From: Nyssa sinensis
Lineage: Eukaryota; Streptophyta; Magnoliopsida; Cornales; Nyssaceae
Direction of reading: 5' to 3'
Assembly: GCA_008638375.1 (NCBI GenBank)
Contig: CM018036.1
Span: 2,268,001-2,332,000 of the forward strand
Length of the DNA: 64,000 nt
This document shows, piece by piece, positions 12,054 to 24,700 of this stretch. The translations under genes and the position numbers were made by a program. Each line of letters opens with the position of its first letter. Position 1 is the stretch's first letter. The notes under the pieces are model-generated. The model was given only the letters and a program-made list of their open reading frames with translations, made no database searches and was not told the origin of the DNA.

Positions 12054-15000
12054 ATGGCTGACCCAAGTCACTGGATTAAGCACATCGAGTCGTTTGTCAA
12101 CTCGTCCAGCTCTCAGGCTCAGCAGGTACAATGCCAACTCTTTTCTTTTCTAAATTCCTTAATGCTCTGTTTGGTTGCTGTTAAAGGCCGGGAAAACAAC
12201 ACGACGTACATTTTTTAACCTTTGAATCAAAACAACATACACACTACATTCGTAATTCTGTATTTTTCCGCTTTCTCAGCAACCAAACGGAGTGTGAGAG
12301 AAGCTCCGTTTTGTGTGTGGAAGAAAATTCTATTGAGTATTATTTTCTGCTTTGCTGGGAATAATTTAAGTTCATTATGTTTTTATATGTTTTGAATTCC
12401 AAGATTATTCTTTTACCTAGGTTGCTTATTAATAGTTTTACTCAGAATTAGGGCAATATAATAGTTGAATATCTGAATTTCTGCTTCAATAATTTTGGTA
12501 AGTCTTAGTTAGTTATCTGCTTTGAGTAGGGATAATTTGTAGTTAATCTGTGGATCTTTGAATCGCAGGGTGCAAGTTTAGATGCAATTGCTACTCTCTT
12601 GAAGAATGACATGCTAACTATAGAAGCACTGGTAAGTTTCTGTTGTAATTATTTTTACCATTGTTATTACTATTTCTATATTCATTAATTTTTTGTGGTT
12701 TAAGTATTTTTTTTTCTACTGTATATGTGCTTTCGAAGGCCATCTCCAATGGTTACTCAAATTTTTGTAAAAATTTGAGTAAAAGTTCCATGAAACTCTT
12801 CAATGCTCAATCTTTTGAAAAAATTCCCATCATGTCCCAAAAGTTTTAAATTTGGGTTTGAATAGTGATTTGAGTCTAAACAATACTTTATGGATTGGTG
12901 TATAAGTTTGAGTAGAATTCAATTTGATACGTGTTCGAGTCTAGGGTTGAAGAGAGTTTTTAAAGATTTTGACTCAAATTTAAGTTTGATGGATTTTGAG
13001 TAACCGTTGGAGATGCCTAACTCTTTAAAAATTCTTGTTGTTTGGGGTATAGGTTAGAGAGATGGAGATGTATTTGACTACCACGGATAGTGTCATTCGT
13101 GCAAGAGGTACTTTATGGTTTTTTTTTTGATGCATTATTTTTTTATGATAATTCTTGTTGGTGGTTGTTTCAAAATAAATCAAGGGATCATCTTGCATTT
13201 GGACTCATGAATCCTTAAGGGCGAGTCAGTTTAGTTAAAGGCGAAAGGCGCTGAGGTCTCATATTGTCCGAAAAACGAGGTGACAAAAAAGCGCTAATTT
13301 GAGTGAAGCAAGGCTCTAGCTAATAAAATAATCAATATATATATATATATATATATTACACATTAAAAATTAATTAATTATAAATTCTAAGTTAAATAAC
13401 ATCTTATTATTAAAATAATTATCATTTAACACTCAAAAGTTCAATCTAAAAGTTATAACAATTTTACGCTTTAATGCTCTTTTTCTAATTAATATTTAAA
13501 GTTTTGTTATTATTTAAGTCTTATATAGAATAATTTTTTGTAAACTTGCTAGTCCTAATAATATGAAAGACATGATAGGGCCAATCTGGTAGACATCTAA
13601 ACTAATTCTCAAAAATTAAGCCTATGTTGAGAAGACTTCTCATATAGGTGATCAATTTGGTTGATGGAAGGAAAATGTTTTATTACCGGTAGGCTTAGAT
13701 TTTGTGAAGAATGATGATAGTTTTCTAGTTATAGAAGATAAAATATCAATCCCCATTTTAAAAAAATTTCATGTTGGAAGAGTTACTCTTCTAAAAACTT
13801 TAAATTTTTGACAACATTTCAAATATTTAAATATTTATTAAGCCAATTTTGTGCTAATGTTTGATAATAATACTTATATCAATATAATAGATTGGACAAT
13901 AAAAATTCTAAATTATAACTACATTCTTTTATATTGATATGTTTTTTATAGAATAGTTAAATAAGTGCATAAAATACTAAAAATATAAGGACGTACAAGT
14001 AAAATATATTATAATTAAAAAGGTCATCGCTCGGTCGCCTCTCACCAGGCTTAAGGCGAGATCGCCTAGGCGTCGCCTTTTTGAAGACACTTGACCTGAA
14101 ACATGTTAAAGTAATAAGACTGAAAATTGCCTCGCCTGATCGCCTAAGCAACAAGGCGATAGTCTTTGACAACACTAGGGCGAGTGACTTTTGTTGTGGT
14201 TGTGCTAAGTAGTGCACCTTGCATTGTAAATTCTGGAATGGTCTATTGGTTTTTAAAATTCAATTACACGATACACCCTATGTTATATTACATTTTAATC
14301 CCTCTGCCTGTCTGTTTGTCCGTCTCTCTCTCTCTCTCTAGATATTTATGCATCTGTGTGTGTGTGTGTGTGTGTATAGACATATTGCATTAGGAAGTGA
14401 CTGAGAAATTCTTGGAACATGGTTCAAAACTATCCAGATATAGTGATTTTTTTTTTTGTTGACAACATTCTTGGTGGAGCATATCTTGGAGCGAGTTCAA
14501 CAGTAATGAAGATGTACTTCTTATCTATATATGATGCTTGAGAAAAAGTGAGGTTATTGACATATGTGAAAGGGTAGTTTTCTAACATTCATTTTTGTTT
14601 TTGAGCGTGGTTACCTAACATCCATAAACTAAAAGTGGAATGATCCTGAATGTATGATTTAGGTTGAGTGGCCTTTGCTACTTTTGTTAACCATTTCCTT
14701 TCGAGTCTACATTTGCTGTACACAATAGATTGGTACCTTCTGTTACCATTTAGTTTACCTTCCAATATTCACTAGACATATATATATACATATACATATA
14801 TATCAGACTTCAATTTGAACATACACGCACATAGTTTTCTCTATTTAAATGGAACGATTAGATGACCACAGTGTCTTAATTGATGTAATAAAGAAATCTA
14901 TTAGGACGAGTTATAGGAAGAGCATTCAGTTTTTAGGGAGCCCTAAAAAAAGATGATGTTCTGGGCTTGTTCTTTTCTTTTCTTCTTTAAAGGGGCATTC

Positions 15001-16878
15001 TCAAGATCATAAGCTTTTGTGAGGCTTGGGTCAAGTGAGATGCATTATTTGGATATTTGCCTTGTTTCCTTCTCCCCTAATTCCTTTTGGCATTAGCCAA
15101 TCCTGAGATATGATCTTTGTCCCCCTTATATTGGAAAAATCTCTAATCTCTAACACAAAGTGACCATATTGCTAAAACCTAAGTTCACCGACCTAACCAT
15201 CGAACAACCACAAAAGGCTCATCCTTAATAGAATATTAGACAAGTACATCCTAATGTTCACTCTTAAACCTTCCAAAAGAGTGAGGATCTTAGCTTTGGC
15301 GACATTCTCTATCCCAGACCAAAGGCATTGAATTGGCATAACAAACATGTTAGAAGAACAAACTGACTGACCTAACCAAAAACTCAGATGATAGCTAGAA
15401 ATGAATATGCCACAAAAGTTGCTCTACTACCCAAGCCTCCAAAAGAAATCATCTATTAGATTGGATATCATTGATGGCTGCCTAACTAATATTTGCGAGA
15501 ATAAAGAGCATTATAAAATTGGCAGTTGATAAGCAGATAGGCAAGAATCTTACAACTGCTAGCACACATGTCTAGGTTAAGGATTTTTTTGGACCTTCTC
15601 ACGTGAAGAATCTCATTTATGTTCACCTTGTTATGAACAAGACCAAGGCAAGGCCTTGACTTTTAGGAGAATCTTGCCTTTCCATATCATATTTGAGGGG
15701 CTACAAGGAGTCACTCTTGCACTTGAGAAGAGAATGAAAGAATGAATTAGAATTAAAAAAATCACTTCTTTCATGATACTGCCACCTCTTATCTGAAAAT
15801 GTAGAATAAGTAAGCATTGTCCAAAGCATGAGAGAGAAGCTAGTTTGGAAGTTTCAGAGTTATTTATACATTTTGAGAAAATTGAGAATTTGAATAACAT
15901 AATTGTTAGAAGAGAGGAAATGCTAATCCCTATGGATCTAGAAAAGATGGAATACGCTAGGGAAAAATCTTTGAAAGGGTGATATTCCATTATGAGTCTT
16001 CCTTGAAATGAGTTGAATTTTCACCTATAATCATGAATTAACATGATGAGAAAATCTTAGGGTACTCTTTGATCAATGGCTTTCCAAGGGTAAAATGGAG
16101 TCTTTTTTGCATCCAAATTAGCTTTGCCCTTGCTGTCATTGTAACCGCAATTGTGCTTGATAAGCAGGTGCCAAAGTGAATCATGCTCTTTACACAACCA
16201 TTCACCAAGAAGTGTGATGTTCTCAAAGGCAACATCATTCAATCGAAACCACCTTTAGCCTCAACATGTAGCATCCTATCTCACTAAGTTGTCCCTTTCA
16301 TCCTTAATGACAAACAATCCAAGAAGATCTTCTCAACCCTAGAGACAACTTCCATAAGAATCTTGAATAAAGAGAGGAAATGCATTGACTGGGGATGTTA
16401 GTAGAACAATCCTGTTAGAAAGCAGTCCTATCACCAGGTGGAATGTATGGTAGTATGCTTTGATGTTTTGGTAGGTTCAACATTGGGGATTGAGCATGAT
16501 TTGACAAATTTGTGAGCTAAGCTTGCTCTTAATAGCAATGATTTTTAAATAATGTTAGAAGCATGATTCCAGAGGTGTGAACCCCAAGGGGTTTGGCCGA
16601 GTGGATGTGAGAACCCAACTAAAGGGCTTGCCTTCTTAAGGTTGCAAGTTCGACTCCCATGAAAGCCAAATGTTCCAAACCTTAGGGTTACTGGAGGTTT
16701 GTCTGGTCATTAACTTTAGGACCCTGGGATTAGTCGAGGTGCGCGTAAGCTGGTCCGGACACTCGACTATAAAAAAAAAAAAGATGTGGAGGTGGGATCA
16801 TTAAACTGATGTAGCTTAGGGCAAAGAAATTAACTTTTATCTTTTTTATTAAGCATTTTTTTATTATAAGTAAATGAC

Positions 16879-16939
<61 letters not shown>

Positions 16940-19900
16940 AAAAGAGTGCTAGTGGGGGGTGAATCCGTATTTACTAGGGGAGGCTATACAATTAAATCCT
17001 CAAATCCTCCCAAATATCTACAAAAGAGCCTACATATAAAAGGAAAGATTTATTTGACCCAAAAATATAATAAACGTAAAAAATTATCTTTCAACTTGAA
17101 ATGGGCTTTCTCCATCCCCTCTAAAATTTTACTGTTCCTTTCCCTCCAAATGCTTCATATCATATCAAGCACAAAGGGAACTACTTTCCACATTGCTCAA
17201 ACCCCTTTCCTAACCTGACCTCCACCCCAACTTAGGAGTAACTCCCTCAAAGAAAAGCAAGCATTAACCATGCACATCCATAAATGGAGAAAACGAGATT
17301 CCAACAGTTTCTTGCTACTATACAATGATCAAGAAGATGGTTTGTTGTCCCCCCTCTTTCTTGCAATACTAGTTAGGTGTTTCGAATCCTTGCTTTTGAA
17401 GGTTGTTTGAGGTTAAAATTGCACCCCAAGTTGCCACCTTCCAAGGAAATTGCTCCTCTCCCCTACCAATCAACTCTTTATAGTAGGACCTCATAGAGAA
17501 GGTCCTAGAGTTATTAAGAGTCCACACCATTGTATCCCCCCTCCCCTCCCCCTCTTTCTTGCAACACTAGTTAGCTGTTCGGAATCCTTGCTTTTGAAGG
17601 TTGTCTGAGGTTAAAATCAGCACCCTAAGTTGCCACCTCCAAGGAAATTGCTCCTCTCCCCTTGCCAATCAACTCTTTATAGTAGGACCTCACAGAGAAG
17701 GTCCTAGAGTTATTAAGAGTCCACACCATTGTATCCCCCCTCCCCGCCGCTACTCTACTCCTATCTAGGACCTCCAACAAATTCACCACCTCTTCCACCT
17801 CCCAGTCGAGGAATTGAACCCCGGGTTCCACATCACCTCCCTTGCCTTACAAGAATAACAATTAACTACTACAACAACTCTGCACCTAGCCAAACTGAAT
17901 AACTGAGGATATGTCTCCTTAAGCACCCTATTTCCACACCAATGATCCTCTCGAAACTTCACCCTCAACCCATCCCACACCTCAAAACTGATACATCTTC
18001 AAAAATTAGCCACCCCGAATTCCTTTCCATAAACCGCAACTCAAAACCCCTACGACCTCAGTTGAAAACAATGTCCGATCCTCACTCTCCTATTTCAAAA
18101 TCACCATCTCTTTTCACAATACCTAATCCTCCTCCCCATACCTCCAAAGCCATTTTCCCAATAAGGCTTTACTAAGCACCTTTAAGTTCTTCACCCCCCC
18201 CCCCCCCCTTCCTCTTAAATTGGGGTCTTCACCTTATCTTACTTTACTAAGTGTATATTTTTTTTTATCTTCCACACCACTCCAAAGGAAACCCTGTTGA
18301 AGTTTCTCAAACTCCCTTTCCACTGAGGCCAGAATAGGAAATAGAGACATAAAACAGGTCAGTGAACTAGCGAGAGTGCTCTTCATGATTGTAATCTTCC
18401 CCCTTTTGAAAGATACTTTCTTTTCCACCCTGCAAGATGTCTCTGAAACCTCTCAACCATCGGATCGCAAATTGCACAAGACCTTACCGAAGCACCTAAA
18501 GGCAATCCCAAATAAGAAGAAGGCAATGTCCCAACCTTGCACCCCAAAGTCCACGCCAACTGCCCAATCACCTTGTCCTCTCCAACCAGAATAATTTCAC
18601 TCGTTCTAAGGTCGACTCCCAGCTTAGAAACCGCCTCAAAACACAAAAGAATAGACCGAAGGAATCACAACTGTCTCTCTTTTGCTTTGTAGAAATTAAA
18701 ATATCACTTGCGAACAATAGATGAGAAACCTCCACGCACCTTCCACTCCCTCCTCCACTCCAAAACCCAGGCTTGCAGGGAGGGGCTGAAGGGAGAGTTT
18801 AGTATGTTGTTAAAGGCGGAGGAGATTTTATGGAGTAAAAAATCTAGAGCATTGTAGTTAAAACAAGGGGACAAGAATACCAATTCTTCCACAGGTTTGC
18901 AAGTGCTCATAGTAGGAGGAATAAAAATTGAAGAGCAAGTGTTGTCCTAGGATGAAGTGTTGAGGAGAGGGATTACGGATTTCTAGAAAAGTCTGTTCAA
19001 TAAAACTTGTGGCTGGAGACCAGGGATAGAGAATTTGAATTTAGTGAGTTTAAATGGAAAGGAAGTAGTGGGCTTGGAGAGTCCATTTGATGAAGAGGTG
19101 ATAGTGTCACCATTGAAATTGTGTGACGGAGATAAAGCATAGGGACCGATATCTTCACTATGGCATTCTTTAAGCATTGTTGGGAGGTGGTGAGAGTTGA
19201 TGTTTTGGCTGTCTTTGATGGTGGTAATTTGTTTATTTTCGGTTATATTGATTTAGTTTTTTTTTTCAGTTTTATTAACCGTATGATGTGGGGGTTGTTC
19301 CAATTATTTAAGTAATCACACTACATTTATGGTAAGATTTAACTGAGCTTACGGCTTTTTCAAAACATGTTTACCCCTGTAACCCCTCCTTTGATCTCTC
19401 CCACCCTCCCTCCATCTCTCTCTCTCTGTCTTCCCCCCTTGCCCCTTCTCAGCTGTGACAAACTTTGAGGCTGGAGTGCTTGATTTCTATATTCCTTGAT
19501 CCAGAGCTTTATTTTATGAATATTGGTTGATTTGTCCATGTTCTCAGCCCCATAGACATTCTAGCTATTGACTTCAATTTAGTTTCTTAATTTCAGTTGT
19601 TTTTGGTGGGCTGTTTGGTACAATTTAAGACTTGTGGCTGTTTAATAGTAAACGAACTTTGCTTAATATTTACAGCTTGGTTAGACTTGCTTATTATTCT
19701 CTGTTTGAGTTGACTTATTTTTTTGATTGGTAGCTTTAGTTTGCCATACATAAAGTTCTCCATTTTTTTTTAAAAAACTGGATAACCCGAAGGATGCATT
19801 ATAAATTCAAATAATGGGACTTTTAGAAAGGGAAGTGCGAAGAGCAAACTTCCGAATTGCTCTTTGCTGTACACTTCAAAAGCATGGTTTCCAATAGGTT

Positions 19901-21702
19901 CTTTCTAACATAATTGCACTAATCTGGCTTGGTGTAAAAAATTGAATTCACTTGCTGTGAAGGTTTAATTGGGATAGATATTTGTTTTCTGGCCTTAATA
20001 TGGCTCCAACTTAATTTTGCATTGAGATGCTCCCTTGGGAATGTTACGTGTGGGACTAATAACAATGCTTTATGGAGTAAATCTCTTTGGTGTCGTACTG
20101 TTGCTTTTGTGAACTATCATTTTAATGTGAATATTGACATTTTTGTATCCTGCTGCTGTTCAGGTATCCTTCTTCTTGCGGAGTTGCTGAACTGTCTTGC
20201 ATCAAAGCCTATAGATGATGCTACTATATGTAGCTTGATAGGATTCTTCACAGAAAGGCTGGTGAGTAAGCAATTAGAAAATAAGCTGTTGTGCACTAAA
20301 AGAAGAATTGGCTGTATATGTAATTGTTAATTGTTTCTTTGTGCTATTTTTCTTCTCTCTTTTTCAGTTTTGTGTTTCCATTTCCTTTCTCTACTCTTTA
20401 GTTTGCTCTTTTCATTTTTTCCCTTGCTCTTTCTTTCTCGTACTACTTGGTCTTGTTTTAGAATATGTGCTTGCATGAATGTTGCTTCCCTGGCTCAATC
20501 AAGTTAACATCCTGATCTTTGATCCCTACACATGTATGATGCGCTATTCTTTTTAGTTCTGTAAGGAATTATTGACTGTCGAGTTAAGCTTTCTGCACAT
20601 GATTGTAAGAAAGTTGTTCATTGAAACATGCTTTTGCAATCTGTCATACAATTTTTTTAGCACTCTGTACGCTTGAATTTTGGTGCTTGCTACCTTTGGG
20701 CTGTATAATCTCTTAATTCTTCATTATTTATTATTGAAAACTGGATGCACAAGTTTAGACAAGTTTTGCTGCTTCTGTAGGAATCATATGGTTCTTGAAA
20801 TTCTTTTGGCTTCCTATCTCTTGATTTTCTTTTCTTCTTTCAATATTTGTTTCCTGGCTTCCAATTTCTTCCCTTGTGTTCCCATTGGAGCCATAATTTT
20901 TCTTTAGTATGTAGTCCTTATCTGAATATTTAGTGGTACAACTATGTTAATTTACTAGGGTATATGTGTTGGGAGCTGTCGCGTGTCTGTGTTGCACACC
21001 TGACCTCCACATTTTAGGATTTGGGCTCTTGGGTGAAGTAGGTAAAGCTCATATGCATCATATTTTTTTATTTGATATAGATTTTGGGTCTATTCTAGAA
21101 TATAATTTTTTTTTTGGCTGGAGGAATGTAAAAAAAGTAGAAGGTTTATTAAATAAAGGGGGTTTGCAGTGGAGCCTCATCTAATTATGCATCCGCAAAC
21201 TGCTCACCGATGACAATAACCCTACCATAGGCAGTCATATGAATGTCCAAATAGATCCCTCTTCAATGTCATCCAGATCCCATTCCATCAAACTCTTCCA
21301 CAATTATTTGTTGTTTGCTTCTTGATGTCGTTTGGGACAAGTTGGACTCTGGCAACTGATCAACCTTAAGCTCATGGTGTTCCAACTGTTGTTAAAACTA
21401 GCATGTTGAAGCCTTGAATTGCTTTTTTCCTAGTCAACTCTTGTACCTGTGTCAATGTCATGTGGTGTCATGTCTTGTCGACACAGACAGGTACCTCAGG
21501 GTGAGCAGTGGTGTCCCCTTACTGGATGCAAGGATAGGGTTGTTTTGTGGCAAGAAGGTTTTGAGGTTTGCTTGCACCTTCTAAGCTTGCATCTTCTTTT
21601 TTGTCCATAGTGTGGTAGCCCTAATCTGGTAATATCTATGCATGTTATATGTGAAAAGACAGTGTTGATTTGGTAGATTCTCTCTTTATATTTGTTGGAT
21701 TA

Positions 21703-21740
<38 letters not shown>

Positions 21741-24700
21741 ATATTTAGATATTGATGGTAAGTTATGTTGAAGGAAGAAAAACAATTTAGAGATGTAGCA
21801 AGTTAATTTACCTGAAGTTCTCGTCAAGCTGGGGATGCATGCTTAAATGTTTGTGTTAGTTTAAGGATGTTTTGCTAAGATAGTCTTGTTCCAGTTATAT
21901 ATTTTATATTTTTATGGTGCTTCTTCTGATTGTTCCTCTATATAAGGGGTTATATTGCTATTGACCCTAACACGGATTCCTGTCGGGACATTCTCTCTTA
22001 GCTCCAGATCCCATATTCTAATCACAGAACCTGGATTAGAATCTATACCAAATCTAGTTACATGTACTGTGAATGTTCCTTACAACCTTGAAGTGGGCTT
22101 CAGAAAGTATGTTGTGTAAATTTTTTTGAACACTTTCGGTGAAGGTTAGTAAGATGCATTCAAATTGGTCTGTATTTATTTGCCGCCTGTATCTTTTACT
22201 TCTGAACAATTTTTAATTTGTTATATATGGACTACTTTTGTGATTTAATTTATTGTAGTTTCATTATAAAGATAGATGATATCATATTTACATCAGGCAG
22301 ATTGGAAAGCCTTGCGTGGTGCACTTGTTGGTTGCCTGGCATTAATGAGGAGGAAAAGTATTGTTGGTATGGTTACTGGCAATGAAGCAAGAGCAGTTGC
22401 CCAGTCTTGTTTACAAAACTTACAGGTGCAATCTTTGGGACAGCTTGACAGGAAGGTATAATAATTTGTGTGCCTAGTGTTTATGCTTGTGTATTTAATA
22501 ACTTCATTGCTAATACCTATGAACTAAGAAGCACGGATACGGACACAGATACGATACGACACGACACGGATACACAGACACATTATTTCTAAAAAAAGTA
22601 GGACACGGACACGTTGAATATATATAATTTTTTATATTTTATATGATTATATAATAAAAATCTAATGTTATTTCAATTAAAATTAGCATAAAAACACACA
22701 AATTTTAAAAATATTATTATGATATTAAAATAACAAAGTCATTAAATAAAAATTAAAGAACTTCTTCATTTAATCATCAATATCCATGATTCAAGTATCT
22801 AGACACGTGTTTGGGAAGTGTCCGTGAGTGTCGGTGTCCTACACGGATACGTGAACCAAAATAGAGTATCCAGTGCTTCATAGCCTATGAGAATAAACCT
22901 AAATGATAAAAGTAATGTTGGTATGGTTACAGGCAATGAAGCAAGCAGTTGCCCAGTCTTATTTACAAAACTCAGGTGCAATCTTTGGGACAGCATGGCA
23001 GGAAGATAAAATAATTTGTGTGCCTAGTGTTAATACGGGCGTATTTAATAACTTCATTGCTAATACATATGAGAATAAACCTAAATGATACCGTTGTTAA
23101 CCAATTTCTTTTAAATTTGAAATATTCGAGTTTAATGTCTTAAATGTTCTTGCAGCTTTGCTTTGAACTTCTGGAGTGCCTTTTAGATCACTACCCCGAT
23201 GCACTCGTGGCACTGGTATATTTTTTAATCTTACTTTCCCTCGATTTGTTCTTAATAATGAATGATCCTTGTTCTGTTCGTGTAATATGGTTATATAGTT
23301 TTGCATGTGTTGTCATCATAGTTCTTCTTTGCAGTAAAAAGTCAAAATTCATGAGAAAGAGATCAATACTTCGTGAAGTTTGAATTGTTTCCTCTCGATT
23401 CTGGTTTATTTTAACCTTTGACTTGTTTATCTTTGTTGCAACTGCTTAAGGCTGGTCCGATCGTTAAGGGTTTAAGCAAGGGTTCAATGGTAGTCCTATC
23501 ATTAAGGTGTTTAGGAATGGTGGACTAATGCAAATCAATTTTTAAACGTTTTGGTGGGTTCTCACATGTCCAAGCCTTGACTTGGCTTCCGAGCTAGACT
23601 CCTTTACCCAAGTGATGCATTGGTTTTGTTGAAGCAGTAATTCACATATCTTTGAAGCCTATTATTATTATTTTTTTATAACTAAAGTAATATATAAAAG
23701 GTGCCCAAGGGGGGCACTCCCAAAAATACAATCTAAAAGAAATTACAAAGGTTCGACAAAGGATCTAATATTTACAGGAAACACTTCTTTGACCCAAAAA
23801 AATAGAAATCTCAAGAATCTATCTTTGAACACAATAAAAGACAACTCCTCCCCATTCAAAACCTTATTGTTTCATTCTTTCCAAATGATCCACATGAGGC
23901 ATATAGGAGCCCTTCTTCAAGTCCTAAGTCTCCTTGCTAACTTTGCAACCAGACCAACTAAACATCATGTCTTTTATAGATTTGGCATAACCCAAAGGAT
24001 CCCAAAAATGGAAAAGATTAGCTCCCAGCAATCACGAACCGGGGGACAATGAAGAAGAATATGATCCACTGTCTCAACGTTGTTCTTGCAAAACTATCAA
24101 CGATTAGCCAAATGGAATTTCCATCTCTGTAAGTTTTTAATGGTCAAAATAGCTTTTCACGAAGCCTCCCACACAAAGAAGGCCGCTTTAGTGGGGGCCC
24201 TGAATGCCACAAGGATACCCACGCGAACTTCTCCCCCTCTCCCTCTGTCAACCTGCAGTAGAAAGACCTAACTGAGAATGTCTTCCCTTGCAATCTCCAA
24301 GTCATCATGTCCTCTCTACCTATGGTAAAGTTGGACCTCTGAAGCAAGTGAAGAAAATGCCCCACTTTCTCCACCTCCCAATCAAAAAAATTTCTTCTGA
24401 ACTTCGGGCACCACACCACACCACTCCCATTCCTCTCAAAACACTCCCTCACCCATGCATCCTTGTTACTAGCCAACCCAAAGAGAACTGGGGACTTTTC
24501 CTTCAATCTCTTTTCACCACACCAAACATCATACCAAAACCTCACTCTATTCCCCTCCCCAACTTTAAATCTTACGCACTCCCAAAACACCCTTATCCCC
24601 CTAAGAATTTCCCCCCACAACCCACAACCCCAAGGCCCATCCACCCTCCTTGATTGCCATCCTCCCTCATCATTCCTATACCTGGACGCAACAATATCCC

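Noticed and set aside
15631..15990. 119-residue minus-strand open frame as a gene
   Set aside because: It is an out-of-frame reading through a degenerate LINE; the LINE motifs appear in neighbouring frames.
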